This document shows positions 37,901 to 62,300 of a stretch of DNA of 64,000 nt, piece by piece. A model generated the notes under the pieces. That model worked only from the letters and a program-made list of their open reading frames with translations. It made no database searches and was not told the origin of the DNA. The position numbers were made by a program, and so were the translations under genes. This DNA comes from Mycteria americana (Eukaryota; Chordata; Aves; Ciconiiformes; Ciconiidae), in assembly GCF_035582795.1 (NCBI RefSeq), contig NC_134368.1, positions 11,123,501-11,187,500 of the forward strand. Direction: 5' to 3'. Numbering within the stretch: position 1 is the first letter of the stretch; every line of letters begins with the position of its first letter.

Positions 37901-40900
37901 TTTTTTTCCAGTGTTACATATACTCAAATGCTGTCATTTTGATCGTAGCTTTTTTACTGAGGTAGAGATAAAGGTTGCAAAGATGACAATGCAAACTTAG
38001 AAGAGTACGCTTAGATAGCAGAGAACTGGGGGAGGAAAGATTGCTTTAAAGCATTGCGTGTTAATGCTTAAAGTCTAAATTGGTAACTGATATTGTAGCA
38101 GATAAAGCACGTGAATTTAATTCACAAACTGCTGAGATGTAGTCCTCCTAACAGATTTTTCACACAGAAAAGATGTAAATTAAGCTACTGCAACAACTGG
38201 GTATTGATTCTTATTAAATAGCATTGGGGTTTTGTGTTGATATGCTGATCCTTTTAGCTAACAACAGGTGTGGTATTTATGGTTTGCTTTCCCCTTCCTA
38301 AACAGCCTGGCTATGGAAGGAGTGCAAATGGGTGCCCTATGGTGAAGACTGAGAATTGCTTTTCTAGCTGATACAGCCATGGCCAGTATCTGAAATGTTA
38401 TTTTCTTCTGTGCTTTGACTGTTGAGTAGCTTACAAAAAGAAAAGATGTTATATAGAAACTTCTTCCTTCTATTTTGGAGTACAGATTTGTATCCATTTC
38501 CCCAAAAATACGTGATGTAAGCTTTACTTGGCGTATTCATGTATGTCGGTTTTGGCCATCATTCTGAAACTTGCTAGTTGTTTTTGTTTTATTTTAACTT
38601 TCTAGCCTGGGGTGTTTGGTTAATTCCAGGCAAAGTCAGTGAAACACTTGAATCCTTTTAAGAGCTCCAGATGAAAATAAGTGAAAACTGGCATTTATTC
38701 ATCATCAGTTGGTGATACTTGTCCTGTAGAATTGTTGCCCTTGCATTGTGAGCTTCTTGGATTTGAATTTTATTGTCTTTTGTGGTTTGTGTAGCGTAAA
38801 AAGTACAGGCAAGACTTGCTCTAAAGCATGTATATGCTGCATAATCTTTCAAAAATGCTATTTTTAATTTACTGGGTTGAAGAGGGAAGGACAAGCTCCG
38901 GCTACAGGAGAGAAGAGAGATGAAATACTTAGTTCTGTAGTTCTGTGGTGTAGTGCCAGTACCTGAAGCAGAGGCTCTTCAGAACCACAGGTAGCATTTG
39001 AGCTGTGCCTCTGCTGGTGTGAGAGCCTGAGTACACTGTAAGAAAAAAGGACTACTTTATTTTTCTCCCAAGGGAAGGTGATTGATTGAAAGGTGAGTAG
39101 GAAGCAAGTGAGCACTGGAAAATCCCCTCTGCTTTCTGGCTCGCCATCTGACAGAGGCTTGAGGTATGCAGGGTTTGATTTATAACCTCTCAGGGAAGTT
39201 GGGAAATCTGACAAAGATAATGCTGCCCACTAACACTGGGGGGAAACAGGAAGTAACAAAGGAAACAAGTCATTGCCTAGGCGTCCCTTTTGGCCACAGA
39301 GCAGTTCAGATGCAGAAGCAGTTGGGGCAGGGTTTCTTTTCCTTTTGTGTGTTGAGCGTACAGCAGCTATCGCAGTCATTTGCAACCTTATAATACACAA
39401 AACGGGGAGAAGTGCAGAGATGTTCCTGTCATGCCTGAGAGGGGTCATAAGCTATTAATGGCTTTGTCATCACAAAGGAAACAATCATTCGGTGAAACTG
39501 TCAGCAGAAAAACTATGTGTCGATCAGGCACCGTCACCAGGTTAGTGCATATTTGTCGCTTGTATTTCTGTCATCTTTTCTCTTTTAGGTAGAGAGCAGA
39601 CTAAAACTGAGAGTAGAATATTGTATTTGAGGTAAAATACTTTTAACTTATGCAGAATATTCAAGGATAAAGAATTGAAGGGGGAAGAGATGAGGTGACT
39701 GTTAGTTGAAAATGTTTGCCAGAAAAGAAAAGCAAGTTGAAGCAAGTTAAACTGAGTAAACTTACAACAGTGTATCTCAGTTGGGCATAGTTCTCAGTTT
39801 TCTTTGTTCTCTAAGATTTATTTGACTTTACAGTGTTTGTACTGTGCTATTAATCCTTTTGAGAGACTATTGTGAAAGGGGCTGTTAGAAGTATTAAGAA
39901 ATGGAATGTGTAACCAAAAAAGTAGGAGAGAGATGGAAGAGTATTTCAGAAATACTGGAGAATGTTTAATAAATAGAAGAGAGACCTGAAAATTTTGCAG
40001 AAAGCAGTTTTAAGAACAGATGGTAAATGTTTAAGTGGTTGAATCGGAGAACTAATTTTTTTTCAGAATTGCTCAGAGCACATTGGGGAAGCTTTTATTT
40101 TACAGTTTTGCTGTATGTAATGCTGCCTCCCTTTTGGTTAAGCCTTTTGTAGAGACTGAAACTTCAGTCTCCCTCTGTGTTATGAGGAATACATTCGTTC
40201 GTGTAAATTATATGCTATATATGTAAGTTATATATTCAGAAGGAAACTAGCATCTTGCTTTGCTAGGTTTTACTTTCAAAATAGAATTTAAAGACTAAAA
40301 GTTAAGAGATATTATGGAGTTTAAAAAGTTCTCAGACATAATTGGCATAGAGATACTTGTTACAAATTCAGACCAGGTTTAATTTTTGTACTGCAGCTTT
40401 GGAGGCTGTTTTTTATTTGTTTTCAGCATGACGAAACTGGGCTCCAGGACAGACCATAAATATTATTATAACAAGTGAGAATTTTTAATACAACTTTTGA
40501 CAGCTGTAGTTTCAGAGATGAGGGTAATGTGTTCTTACACCTATATACTGCAAGATGTGGAGATGATCACATCTGCTATATGTTCAGTTAAGCAAGAACT
40601 GAAGTCTCATGGCTCTTCCAGGATGCAATCCTTAGTTGAATCAGCTTATATTTGCTTTAATTGAGCTGAATGCCAATAGCTCTTAAGGCCAAAAGGGGTA
40701 AGTGTTCTTCTGTAATGTAATCCAGATTTTTGATGTGGCAGAATTTTGTTTTTACTCATGGAGGGACTTTTAGCCTGTAAAGTTATGCCCTAGCCTCCAG
40801 TCTAGCTATTCTGTATATGCTGACTGAAGGGATAGGTTAAAATTACTTCACAGATGTATACATTTGCATACTACACAATAACAGAAGTCTACCCTCCATT

Positions 40901-41812
40901 TGGAGTTTGAGCTTGGTAACAGTATTGTTATGATTCAGAAGAAAATTCTGTATCAGACTGGCATTATGTAGGTTACATGATGAAGCGTATAATTTCACTT
41001 TTTTTTTTTGTGCTGTTGCTACTTTCATGGTACTTTAAAATAAAAAACAGCTCATTGTGATAGTGTTTGAGAAAAGTATACTCATGTGATAGACTTGGAC
41101 TGATGTTGCTAATACACTGCAAATTGGTTCAGTTTTTAGTCTGGCAGACCAGTTTTGTATATATGAAGTAATTACAATAATAATTGTATAAGCTCTGTAT
41201 CACGCTCGAGAGTGCTAGCTGCACTGTTCTGCCTTTCCAAAAGCACTGTTGAATGATGAAGCAAATCCTATAAACTGCTGTTCCACTGTTTCTCCTACTA
41301 CACTCTAAGGCCTGTCATCTCCCTCGCAGGCATAGAATTATCATGGGGATCATCTGAGAAACAAAGTGATGCAAGGCCTTTCAGTGTCTGCTGCCATCCT
41401 CTTCTGGCTCAGAAGGTTCAGTTCAGTGCTGTTTCAGTGGGGGAGAAGGTTGATTCAATAGCCACTTATAATGGGTTTTGGGGCTTGATGGAAAACTTAA
41501 TTTAAAAATATGTATATAGTCCCTTGGTGAGTGGGAAGGAGAATAAAGTGTGTAGCTATTACTAGGAGCTTGCACAAAACAATGCATGAGTAATGTCACC
41601 TTCTGTTTGTAACAGAGGACCGGTGTCAGAAAGAGAGCATGGCTTGGCTCTGATCGCACTTAGTGGGCCCTTTCTGTTAACTTCATTGTCAGCTCCATGG
41701 AAGAGACTCTGCTTATGCACCTGGGGTGAAAATGTATAGTGGGGTCTTTGGCTTGTAATGCAAGAATGTGACTGCATAAGAAACAATTTGGAAATACCTT
41801 TCTGTTCTTAAT

Positions 41813-41852
41813 GATCTAGCTATGTAGAGCTAGATCTAGCAATGTAGAGCTA
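41813..41852. repeat. 20-bp tandem duplication
   Basis: Two head-to-tail copies of a 20-bp unit starting GATCTAGC and ending GTAGAGCTA, differing at one base. The junction creates the 12-bp palindrome GCTAGATCTAGC. Confidence 0.9.
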
Positions 41853-42651
41853 CCAGGCCCTACAGTGACTTCAGTGCTTGCTATTGATCTGTTTTTCATG
41901 TAATGGATTAAAAAAATTCTAAGAGGAATATCAAGAGTGGAAGGAACCATTTCAGTGAGCTAAAGGCAACCATATTGTAGATGCTAAGACCAGAAAAATC
42001 TTTAAGAGCATCCATTTTTCCTTCCTCCCACCTCTACAATAAAGATCCTGCAGTTACATTGTTTTGACAGCTTTCTCCCAGCAGCTTGATGCAAAATAGC
42101 ATCTAGTGTCATTCCAGGATTGTTTGTACTGTCAAGAAAAGAAGAAAATCTGCTTGCGACTAGATTCAAAGTACTTAAATGGATTTTAGAGGCCTAACTC
42201 AAACATTTCAATTCAGAATACCAAAGTCCTCCCTATGTGTCTGCAAATGAAAGTGCTTGAGGAGCCTACAGATGTGATGGGGAGTGCTGTAAGCCACAGT
42301 GAGATCCAGAAAACAGGCATAGCAGCCTCTAAATCTATTGAGAAGCTGGGTGTATTAGGTGAGCTCTTTAGCTGATATAATGTGTACTTGTCTCTGTGGA
42401 GTTCAGCCACATCTCCTTTTATTCACTTAGCTGGGATGGGGCAGTTCTGAGGTTTGGTCTCCTCTTCTCAGGACTGTTTTATAGTGAGTAGTCAAAAGTA
42501 AGAAATGATCATGAATAGAGGAAGCAGAACCTGATACTCTGCTGTCCTTCCCCTTCAGTTAAATCCTATAGTCATCACACTGTAGATGTGGAGTTCCCCC
42601 CTCCCCCCCACCTGCATGCTCCTCTGCTTCCATGATTCCCCTCCCCTACCT

Positions 42652-42676
42652 CCCCCCCCCCCCCCCCCCCCCCCCC
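42652..42676. repeat. C25 homopolymer tract
   Basis: Twenty-five C preceded by a C-rich, pyrimidine-only run from about 42,594. It yields an apparent polyproline reading frame that is an artefact of composition. Confidence 0.95.
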
Positions 42677-43402
42677 AATATTCAGGCTTTTCAGGTGGAG
42701 GAGAAAGTGCCTCATCCAGGCACACTTTAATGAGTAGTGTAACTAGTCTATTCCTGCACAGAAGGCCAACATGACCTAGTCAAACATTTCTGTTTTCTGT
42801 ATTGACCTAGGGCAGGATACCCTTGTCCCTAGTGTTTGTTGTTGGCTTCTGAGAAATCTCAGCTTACTGGTTGTTTTGGATAACCTCTCTGAGAGATTTA
42901 ACTCTGCCTCTTCTGGTTTGTTTTCAACCTAAGTACATAACACTGAAACAGTTTCACACCAAAGGCTAGGTGCTTAAGTCCTTTCTTGTTATGTTCTTTG
43001 TAGTAAAAGGACACAGGATTTGAAGACCCATGATGAACTTGAAACTGTTGGATGGCATTGAGACTAATGTTAGAGTTAGATCAAAAAACTGAGATCAGAG
43101 TATATTTGTCTGAATAAAAAAGTTCCATTTTTACTTTTTTTTTCTGAATGTAATGAGAAACAGACTGAAATAACTTAATCATAAATTAATTTCTAATGTT
43201 TGAATGTTGATGTGCCTGTTCTTAAAAGAAACATTTAGCTCAGGACTTGCCTTTGCATTCCTCATTTCAAGGAAATCACTCTTAGCAGTACTGCGGTGTG
43301 GTTTGGTGTCAGCAGCCAGCAGGTTAACGCTCTCCACTCCTCTCATTTTGGCTTTTCTGCAAGATGTGGAGCAATAATTTGAAGGATTCTTTCCTTTTTT
43401 TC

Positions 43403-43428
43403 TTTTTTTTTTTTGGGGGGGGGGGGGG
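43403..43428. repeat. T12-G14 homopolymer tract
   Basis: Twelve T followed by fourteen G, the reverse-complement arrangement of the C-A tract at 27,291. Exact length is unreliable for the same reason. Confidence 0.95.
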
Positions 43429-45148
43429 TAACTTTTGTTACTGTTTTTTTAATTCTTAAAATATCTGCGTAGCCCCTTCTTCACCTGTTAAAACATTGCT
43501 GTTGCTAGGAATTTTCATTGTGGGGGAGGAGGAGGAAGGAACAACTCAGTTTGGAAAGATCTCAATCATATAATAAGAACAGGGAGGAAATAGCAGAAGG
43601 AAGGATATGGCTGAATACAACAGAATTAACTTACCTTTTGGTGGGCAGGAAGGTCCTGGAGGAAAACTGGGAAACCATGGTGCCTTGCAGTGTCTGCTGT
43701 GAGAACCTTTCTAGGGCCTTGGATCCTATCTTCTCTGCTTGTGCCTGTTTTATAACACTGGGGACTAAAACCTAATATTTGTGATTAAGTTTTCTAGGCT
43801 GCCTAGACAATTTAATTGAGTTTAAACTCTCCTGGTAGAAATTGTTAGTAATTTCCACCCTTCTCCACAGATGTATCATCAGCAAAGGGCAAGCAGTTAG
43901 ATCTAAATCCTAAGCTGATCCAGTGAATGATCAATTGACTTGCATTTCTGTTCTTCTGAACACACGTACAATGCATATGTACTCTACTGCTGCAATTAAT
44001 CCCTCAACAAAACTGTTTCACTTGCTTATTCTTTTCAGTATGGGTACTTCAAGTTGCCATCTTAGGCTGGAGAGACTAGTGCTCAGGTGGGTGTGTTGTG
44101 CTGCAGGCTCTTGGATTCCTGTACTGAGCTAGACTATTGACTTCCATTACTGTCCCTTTGGGGAAAGGAGAAGCAAACAGGATCCATTAGATTTCAGTCC
44201 TCCACTAAAAGCTTTTTCAGTTCTAAACCATCATTCCTTTATCAGAAATTAATTAACTGGAACTTCATTAGTTTGCCTCTTATCAGCAAAGCTCTCTAGC
44301 CCTACACCTGAGGATAACAGACCATTTTATGTTTGGGTCAAACTTCCTACAGTTCATGCATGATTTCTTTTCTGTATTACACAGTAGGATTTTTAGCCTA
44401 GTTCTGTTACCAGTTGAAGAAAGAAAGGTCTTATAGTGATGTATCAGACAGAAAAAAATACTACTAAGAAACTAATTTTCTTGATAACCTGTGTTAGATG
44501 ATAGCAGAAAGAGTGCTAACTGCAAAGGTGCTTGGTGGAGCATGGCATTAATAATAGATAAATAAGTTAATGGCAGTCTGCAGCAATCTGACATAAACTT
44601 CATTTGCACAGGATGCTGTCACATATGACATCCAGTATGAGATTATATACTAATGCTTTCATTCAGAATAAAATATGTAAGTATAAGGAGTAAGTAGTAT
44701 TGGATACTACTGTTACTAAAATATGACTGTTGATTCCCTTATACAGAAAATTATACTGTATATGCATGTGTGGCATAGAACTTCAGAGAAGAAAGTGATT
44801 TTCTTTCTAGTCACCTGCCTGATTAAGTCCCACGGTGTTATCTGAGGCACTTTTAAAATATAAATACTTAAATAACATTTACTAAGCACTCTTCTGTTGT
44901 TTCAACAACTGTCAATCACTTTTGAGAGTGGTATAAAAATAAATTGGGACTTTTTGCACCATGGTTTTTTATACATTACAAACTTCCTGGAATCTATGAA
45001 CACCCGTCTGTGCTACATACTTGACTGCTGAACCATGTTAGTTGTTTGGAAAACTTGTTTAAGGAAACAAGCTTTGTTTCTTGGTACTCATTTCTTAAAG
45101 TAAAATCTAAGTTTTAAACTGTTTTTAATTATTCTACATTGCAGAACG

Positions 45149-56741
<11,593 letters not shown>

Positions 56742-57993
56742 CATGACTGGCATAATTCACTGACGCTTAGGACAAAGGGTTCCCTACTGCCCTTGAATTA
56801 ATTGCGGACTCCTGCCACTGTTGGACATCCCATTATTTGCACACAGAAACTGCGTCTGTTTCAACCATTTATTCTCACATGAATTGTACATAGACTCCAT
56901 TTAATGAACTTTTGGTAAAACCTTACAGTCCAGATCAGTGGACTTTATGGTCTTTTCTTTTAAAAAGATCTGAATAGATTATGTTGTGAAAGCTGTCCAT
57001 GATACCTACACCCTTTATAAAACTGCTGCTATTACTAATCTCCTTGGAATGTGGAAGATGGACACGAACAAAGAAGTGGTCTGAATACAACCAATACAGA
57101 AAAGGGAAACTTCTGAAAGTGTATCAGAAGTCACTTGTGACAGGGAATACTAATGCTCTGACTTGAAGGTATTACTCCTTAAGTCAGCACTGGTGCTCAA
57201 CTGAGAGTTTTTGTATTACTTGTATAGTTGACGTGTAAATAATGAAGACTTCTGTGCAAATAATTTGGTTTACTGTAGGTAAAGATGATCAGGAAATGTG
57301 ACCCTTTTTTTTAAGCCACCTCATATGTAAATGTAACTTCTGATTACAATGTCTGCAGTAGTCAACATCAGGGTACTATCCAACTGATAGTGGCATCCCA
57401 CGTATTACTTAATGATGTGTACTTCAGATAGGTGTGGAATAATACTGACTTGGCTTTCATGGGAGCGCCATTACTTAGTTCTGAACTGGAAGGGTAGGTG
57501 CCACTTGTATTTTTAATGGGTATGAGAAAACAGAAAGGACTACTTAAGATTAAGGGGAAGGGAGGGAGGGAGTCTTTTGAATACCCCAAATTCTGACTAG
57601 CGGTTTTCTCTCACATTGCCATCATCAAAGGTTCTTTAAAACAAAACACCACCCCACCCCCACCCCCAAACCATGAGTGTGATGCTACTATCACTCCATA
57701 AATCTTTGTGGTTAGTTTCTTAGGATCAGGTTGTCAGTTCATTGCATTCTGTTCTGTTCTAGGGCAAAACATACTGCCCTAGTCTACTTCCTGTAGTTCA
57801 ACAAGAATTTTTCCATTATTGAAATTGCTACTCAGTTTGTAGTTGCATGCAAAAAGAAACCTGGTTTTAACATATTATCAGTGATAGGCATTAGCAGGGT
57901 GCTTGTAATATTTGTTCCCTAATATTTTGGGGACAGGTATCCTAAAACCAAGGGCTTGATATTTATGCCAAAATTGCCCTATCCCTAAATTTT

Positions 57994-57999
57994 AATAAA
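57994..57999 (+). terminator. SH3BP2: Candidate proximal polyadenylation signal AATAAA
   Basis: First canonical hexamer after the stop codon, 1,253 bases downstream, followed by T-rich sequence. Confidence 0.5.
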
Positions 58000-59299
58000 G
58001 AGGAGAGATTTATTTTAATGACCTGTTAAGTAACTTTGTTGATTCAAAAGTACTGTTATAATAGTCTCGTATCTCTAATAATGTTTACAGGACTTGTAAT
58101 AATAATTTTTAAAAAGTAATCCTGTCATTCCTGAAACAGGAGAAGGTATCTAGTTTCTATTGGTCTGAATCTGTATTCATAAACTTCATTTTTTCTGTTA
58201 CTTTTTCAAAGTTTATACATGTCAGGTTTCATCTTGTTACAGTTAGATGGTCACAACTTTAAAAACATAAACAAAACCATTACAGAATAAGCATTTTCTG
58301 TTCAGGAAAACAGTAAACCAGGATTTAATCCCTAAGGGATTTTCCTTCATAAAGAGATGTAATATTGGAAACATACATAGGAATCAAGGCAAGAAACTCT
58401 GCCTCTATCTTTTGCAAGAGATGGACATACACAGTATCAGTCTTTTGATCTCTGTTCCTGCTGTAATAGGTTTTATGTGTGTAAAGAATATGCAGTACTT
58501 AAATTTCAGATTCTGTTGAATATTGGCTATTTTAAGTTTCTAATTCCTTTTATTTTAAATGGGTATCCCTGTGGTTTGCTAACCCTGATATGACCCACTC
58601 TGTAAAGAAGGCTCAGCCAACAAAGCATTTAAAAAACATTTTTGGCATATAGATATATGTATATCAGAGCAAGTTCTAGTTTCTTGCAGTATTTACACAT
58701 AGTGTTTACAGAGTAAATTTTTCTCTGTCTGGGAATAATTGACTTTGTTGTGTCATGACAATCACACCGACAGTACGCTATCTTTGGGGCCCTATTCAGA
58801 GATTTAATGTTTTTTGCAACCATATACTCTTAAGATTTTTAAACTGTAAAAATACCTATGTAATCTGATACATATAAAACATAACACTGTCTTTACCTGT
58901 GTAATACAAGATTTGCAAATATGTAAATTTTTGTGTTAATTTCCTTTTTTATATAAATGTATATATTTCTGAAGTGGATAAACTTTCAGTGCCAGTTCAC
59001 CTAATTTCGTGCAGTTGTCTTTAATTTCATGGGTGTGTGTTTTAATGCTTTTGCTTGTAGTTGTGTTAAATAGTGCTTCATTCTTCTAACCATGAAGTTA
59101 GAAGAATTAGTTTTCAGCCCCCTTAAGAAGCAAATCTTCATGTAAGCAACACTATCAGAAGTTGGGCATTCTGGTCATCAGACAGTGTGGCTGGGGGTGG
59201 AAATTACCCGTTTTCCATTTACTTCAAAGTTTCCTGAGTGCAGCGTTGAGGACTGAAGCATTCATTTTATCTATTGACACAAAATGCAAGTCCAACCAT

Positions 59300-59309
59300 A
59301 ATAAATAAA
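59300..59309 (+). terminator. SH3BP2: Candidate distal polyadenylation signals (overlapping AATAAA)
   Basis: Two AATAAA hexamers sharing two bases. The downstream sequence is not strongly GT-rich, which weakens the case. Confidence 0.4.
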
Positions 59310-59325
59310 AAGAGCATCTCGGAGG

Positions 59326-62300
59326 AACAGGAATGTTTAAGCAAGAAAGCTAAGTCTCCAAAGGTGTTCTTCAGGAGCCTGCTTGGCAAAAGAGGACCTT
59401 TCCCATTTCCCAGCACTTAATAGCCCTTCTGCTCAGCAATGTCAGTGTAACCTGGTAGGTTTACGTCTGGAGGTTAGTACAAGTACAGTAGGCTTACAAC
59501 CTAGTAGGTTTACATCTCTGACATCTCCAGAATTCAAGGTAGGAGGTACAGATAAGGACATGCTAGGTAATCCCCGCATCCCTCTAGAAAGAGGTAGAAG
59601 GGTTCCAAACCAGTCTACAATCACTTACACTCTCTCTTCCAAGTCATCTTGCTCCTACTTACTATTCTAGTCTTTTTTTTTTTATGCAGAATTAGATGAA
59701 GTTAAATTTGTGGTGTTTGTAGGGAGGAAAGGCACAGCTAGAACGCATGGCTTATAGTCTGTCTCCTATACCTCTTACTAACCTGACTCTCCTCTTTCTT
59801 TCACCATAAATCAGCACCGTGCATATACAACCCACTGCAAGCTCCTCAGCTTTAAAATAGTTTGTGGAGAAATGTAAAAGCAGTATTTGGTATGCCAAAA
59901 AAATATCCAAGTTAAAATAATTGATACTAGTTTGGAAAAAGTCTTGCCTCTTCTATCTAAACTTCTAAGAAAAAGCGTTACAGGTGATATTTGTGGGGGA
60001 TTGATCATCTAGGGAAAAAATTAGAGTGGTTTTGAAAATAAAAGTTTCAACAAGGGACTGTCACCTAATAGGTAGTGTATCATAAAAAGTGATCTGATAT
60101 CCAGACAATTTTTCTATAGTGAATGTGCTTTCTGTCAGCAGCTTGTTGAGTGTTCCCTCCTTCAGAACTTCGGTTTTTACAAGAATTCAAATCAGCAGCA
60201 AGAGCATTCATGGCTTCTGATGCTTCATGCTTTGGAAAGTCTGAAAGGGCTGTAAGGATTTCTGAAGCTCTACCGGTGATTATTTTGGATTTGGGGACAT
60301 CTTGTGGTCAGCCTCTGCCACGCAGGGTTCCAAGCAACAGGAATACAGCCGCTAGGCGTGTGCATATAAGTCATTCGGGTAGAAACCAATCCTGAGTGAC
60401 TTCGGATAGAAGCTAAAGAGTAAAGCTTAACTTCAGGTGGAAACGTGATGGGCCAGGTCTTTGAAACTTAAGACGTCTTTTGGCTCATCTTTCTCACGTA
60501 AGTTGCAATGTTATTTAGTGAAATTACTCATCTGAATGTCTTTTAACCTAGATGACAATTAACTGAATTTTATATTCCTGTGTTTATATTATTCTTAAAA
60601 ATATACTTTGAGGTAGAATTTACATAATGGACTTCTGAGCACAACCTAAATTATCGACATCATGAAGCATTAAAGAGTTGTTCTGAACATTAAATACTTC
60701 ACCTAGCAGCAAGCAAATCACATGATGTCGCAATAGTTTCTATCTTACTAAACTGTCAACTCCTTGAAGTCAAGGAGGTTTTTTTTTCTAGCAATGGGAG
60801 TGCTTGAGATGACCATGAGTAAAACCTCTTAAAGAGGAGAGCTCATAGTTCTTTTACTATAAATACTCAAAATACCAAAAAAAAAAAAATGCTACTATAA
60901 CTTTTAGAGTAGATAGCATTTGAGCTCACTTTAAAACTGGATCAACCAAAGTGATTAACTTCAGTGGGCTTAGGGTACATGGTAAGTCTCATAGCAGAGC
61001 CAGCCCCAAAATCTATTCCTTCAGGACTTCCATTCCTGTATCTTGATCACAGGACGGTCATTACTATCCCTCACCTGTACCTCCTTCCTTACAGCATCTA
61101 GTTACCAGGGAAGCAGGTAATCCACCTTCTCCACTTCATGACATGGCCCTCATGGGCACGTACTCTTAGAGATACCCAAGAATCATTTTTAATGTAATTT
61201 TACTCACAGATATCTCTGCTGCAGTTGGTTTGCATGGAAATCGCAGTAATAATAACTGTTTGCAGGATTAGGTCTCTGGATATATCAAACCAGGGAAAAG
61301 CATCTAACCCTTCTTTGAGTTGCCACTTTTTCTGCCTTTTAACAACCACTTCATACTAACTCACCTCCGTGTACAATCTTGGCACAGTTAGTTCCTGAAT
61401 TGGGAGGCTGGTGTGTGCTTCAATTCTGACCCTGACAGCTTTTCGCATGGACGGAGTTTTGCACCTCTGCTGAAGGCCAGCAATGTGCAAGGTCTGCCAC
61501 AGCAGGACAGAAAAGAGAAGGGTCTGTTCCATGGACACTTATTAAAGGGTTTTATTACAGGACGAATAAGGAAAGAAGTACCAGGTGTGGCCTCACAAGC
61601 TGTCTGGTTTAGGCTTCAGTGATTATGTTGTGCTTTAATTTACACTGTGCTAACATTCATGCTTATTTATTTTTCCAGGTAAATGCCAGCCACACCCTGA
61701 CCATGGGAGTACTGTTGAAAATGTGCCTTTTTAAAATTCAATGTGCTTTAAAGGAATTCAAAACTTGATATTCTAATATTACAAAGCTTCTCCCCAGATT
61801 AATTAATTTTCTCCTGTATATAATAATAATTAAAATATTAAATACTTTAAAATATTTTTCTTATGCTTCTTAGCCCTCATCATTACTTTGAACTTGCCCT
61901 GGTATCTTTTTCCTTTTTCCTGTCCTTGTCTTACTCTCCTGGGTCTGTGTTTAAGTCCCACCTCTTCAAAAGTTCTAACTTGTCTTAGTGGCACTTTTCC
62001 TTCTCCTACGACTAAAGATGAAGATGTCCTTAGAGAGCAGCTAAAAACAATCTCAGCAGCTCTAGTGACCCTGGAATTAGTATAGAAGCAACTCGCAGAG
62101 AACATACATCTGAAGGCACGTGATGCTTAGGAAGTCATAAATGTTGCAATCAAAAGAATAGGCTTTACTTGGAAAAGGATTTTGGAAAAACAATTCCAAA
62201 CCTCCACAAAGAGTATGGTAACGTTAAAAGAGAAATTTGGTTGCTTGATTTCCTTTTGGCTAAAGCAATCACTGCACTTTTGATTGTGTTTAATTGAAAT

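Larger units (their letters stand above)
17230..45144 (+). other. SH3BP2: SH3BP2 intron 1 (about 27.9 kb)
   Basis: Runs from the CpG-island donor to the acceptor TTCTACATTGCAG at 45,144. It is AT-rich and contains no recognisable coding exon. Contents noted separately are the perfect hairpin at 26,581, homopolymer tracts at 27,291, 32,925, 42,652 and 43,403, a TG/TA/CA compound repeat at 29,792, a solo LTR at 34,330 and a 20-bp duplication at 41,813. Notably, I recognised no CR1 in it. Large first introns commonly hold enhancers, but none can be identified from sequence alone. Confidence 0.75.
56742..59325 (+). other. SH3BP2: SH3BP2 3' untranslated region (end uncertain)
   Basis: AT-rich sequence following the stop. 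Includes a Pumilio-type element TGTAAATA at 57,234-57,241, a C-rich CACCCC tract at 57,649-57,667 and many ATTTA words. The first canonical polyadenylation signal is AATAAA at 57,994-57,999. Overlapping AATAAATAAA at 59,300-59,309 would give a longer form of about 2.6 kb. Which is used cannot be told from sequence. Confidence 0.65.

Noticed and set aside
42586..42774. Open frame with a polyproline run
   Set aside because: The prolines come entirely from the C25 homopolymer in an intron; there is no splice context or conservation.
61830..62105. 91-codon minus-strand frame rich in K and R
   Set aside because: Basic composition arises from a pyrimidine-rich + strand; no known family and no splice or promoter context.
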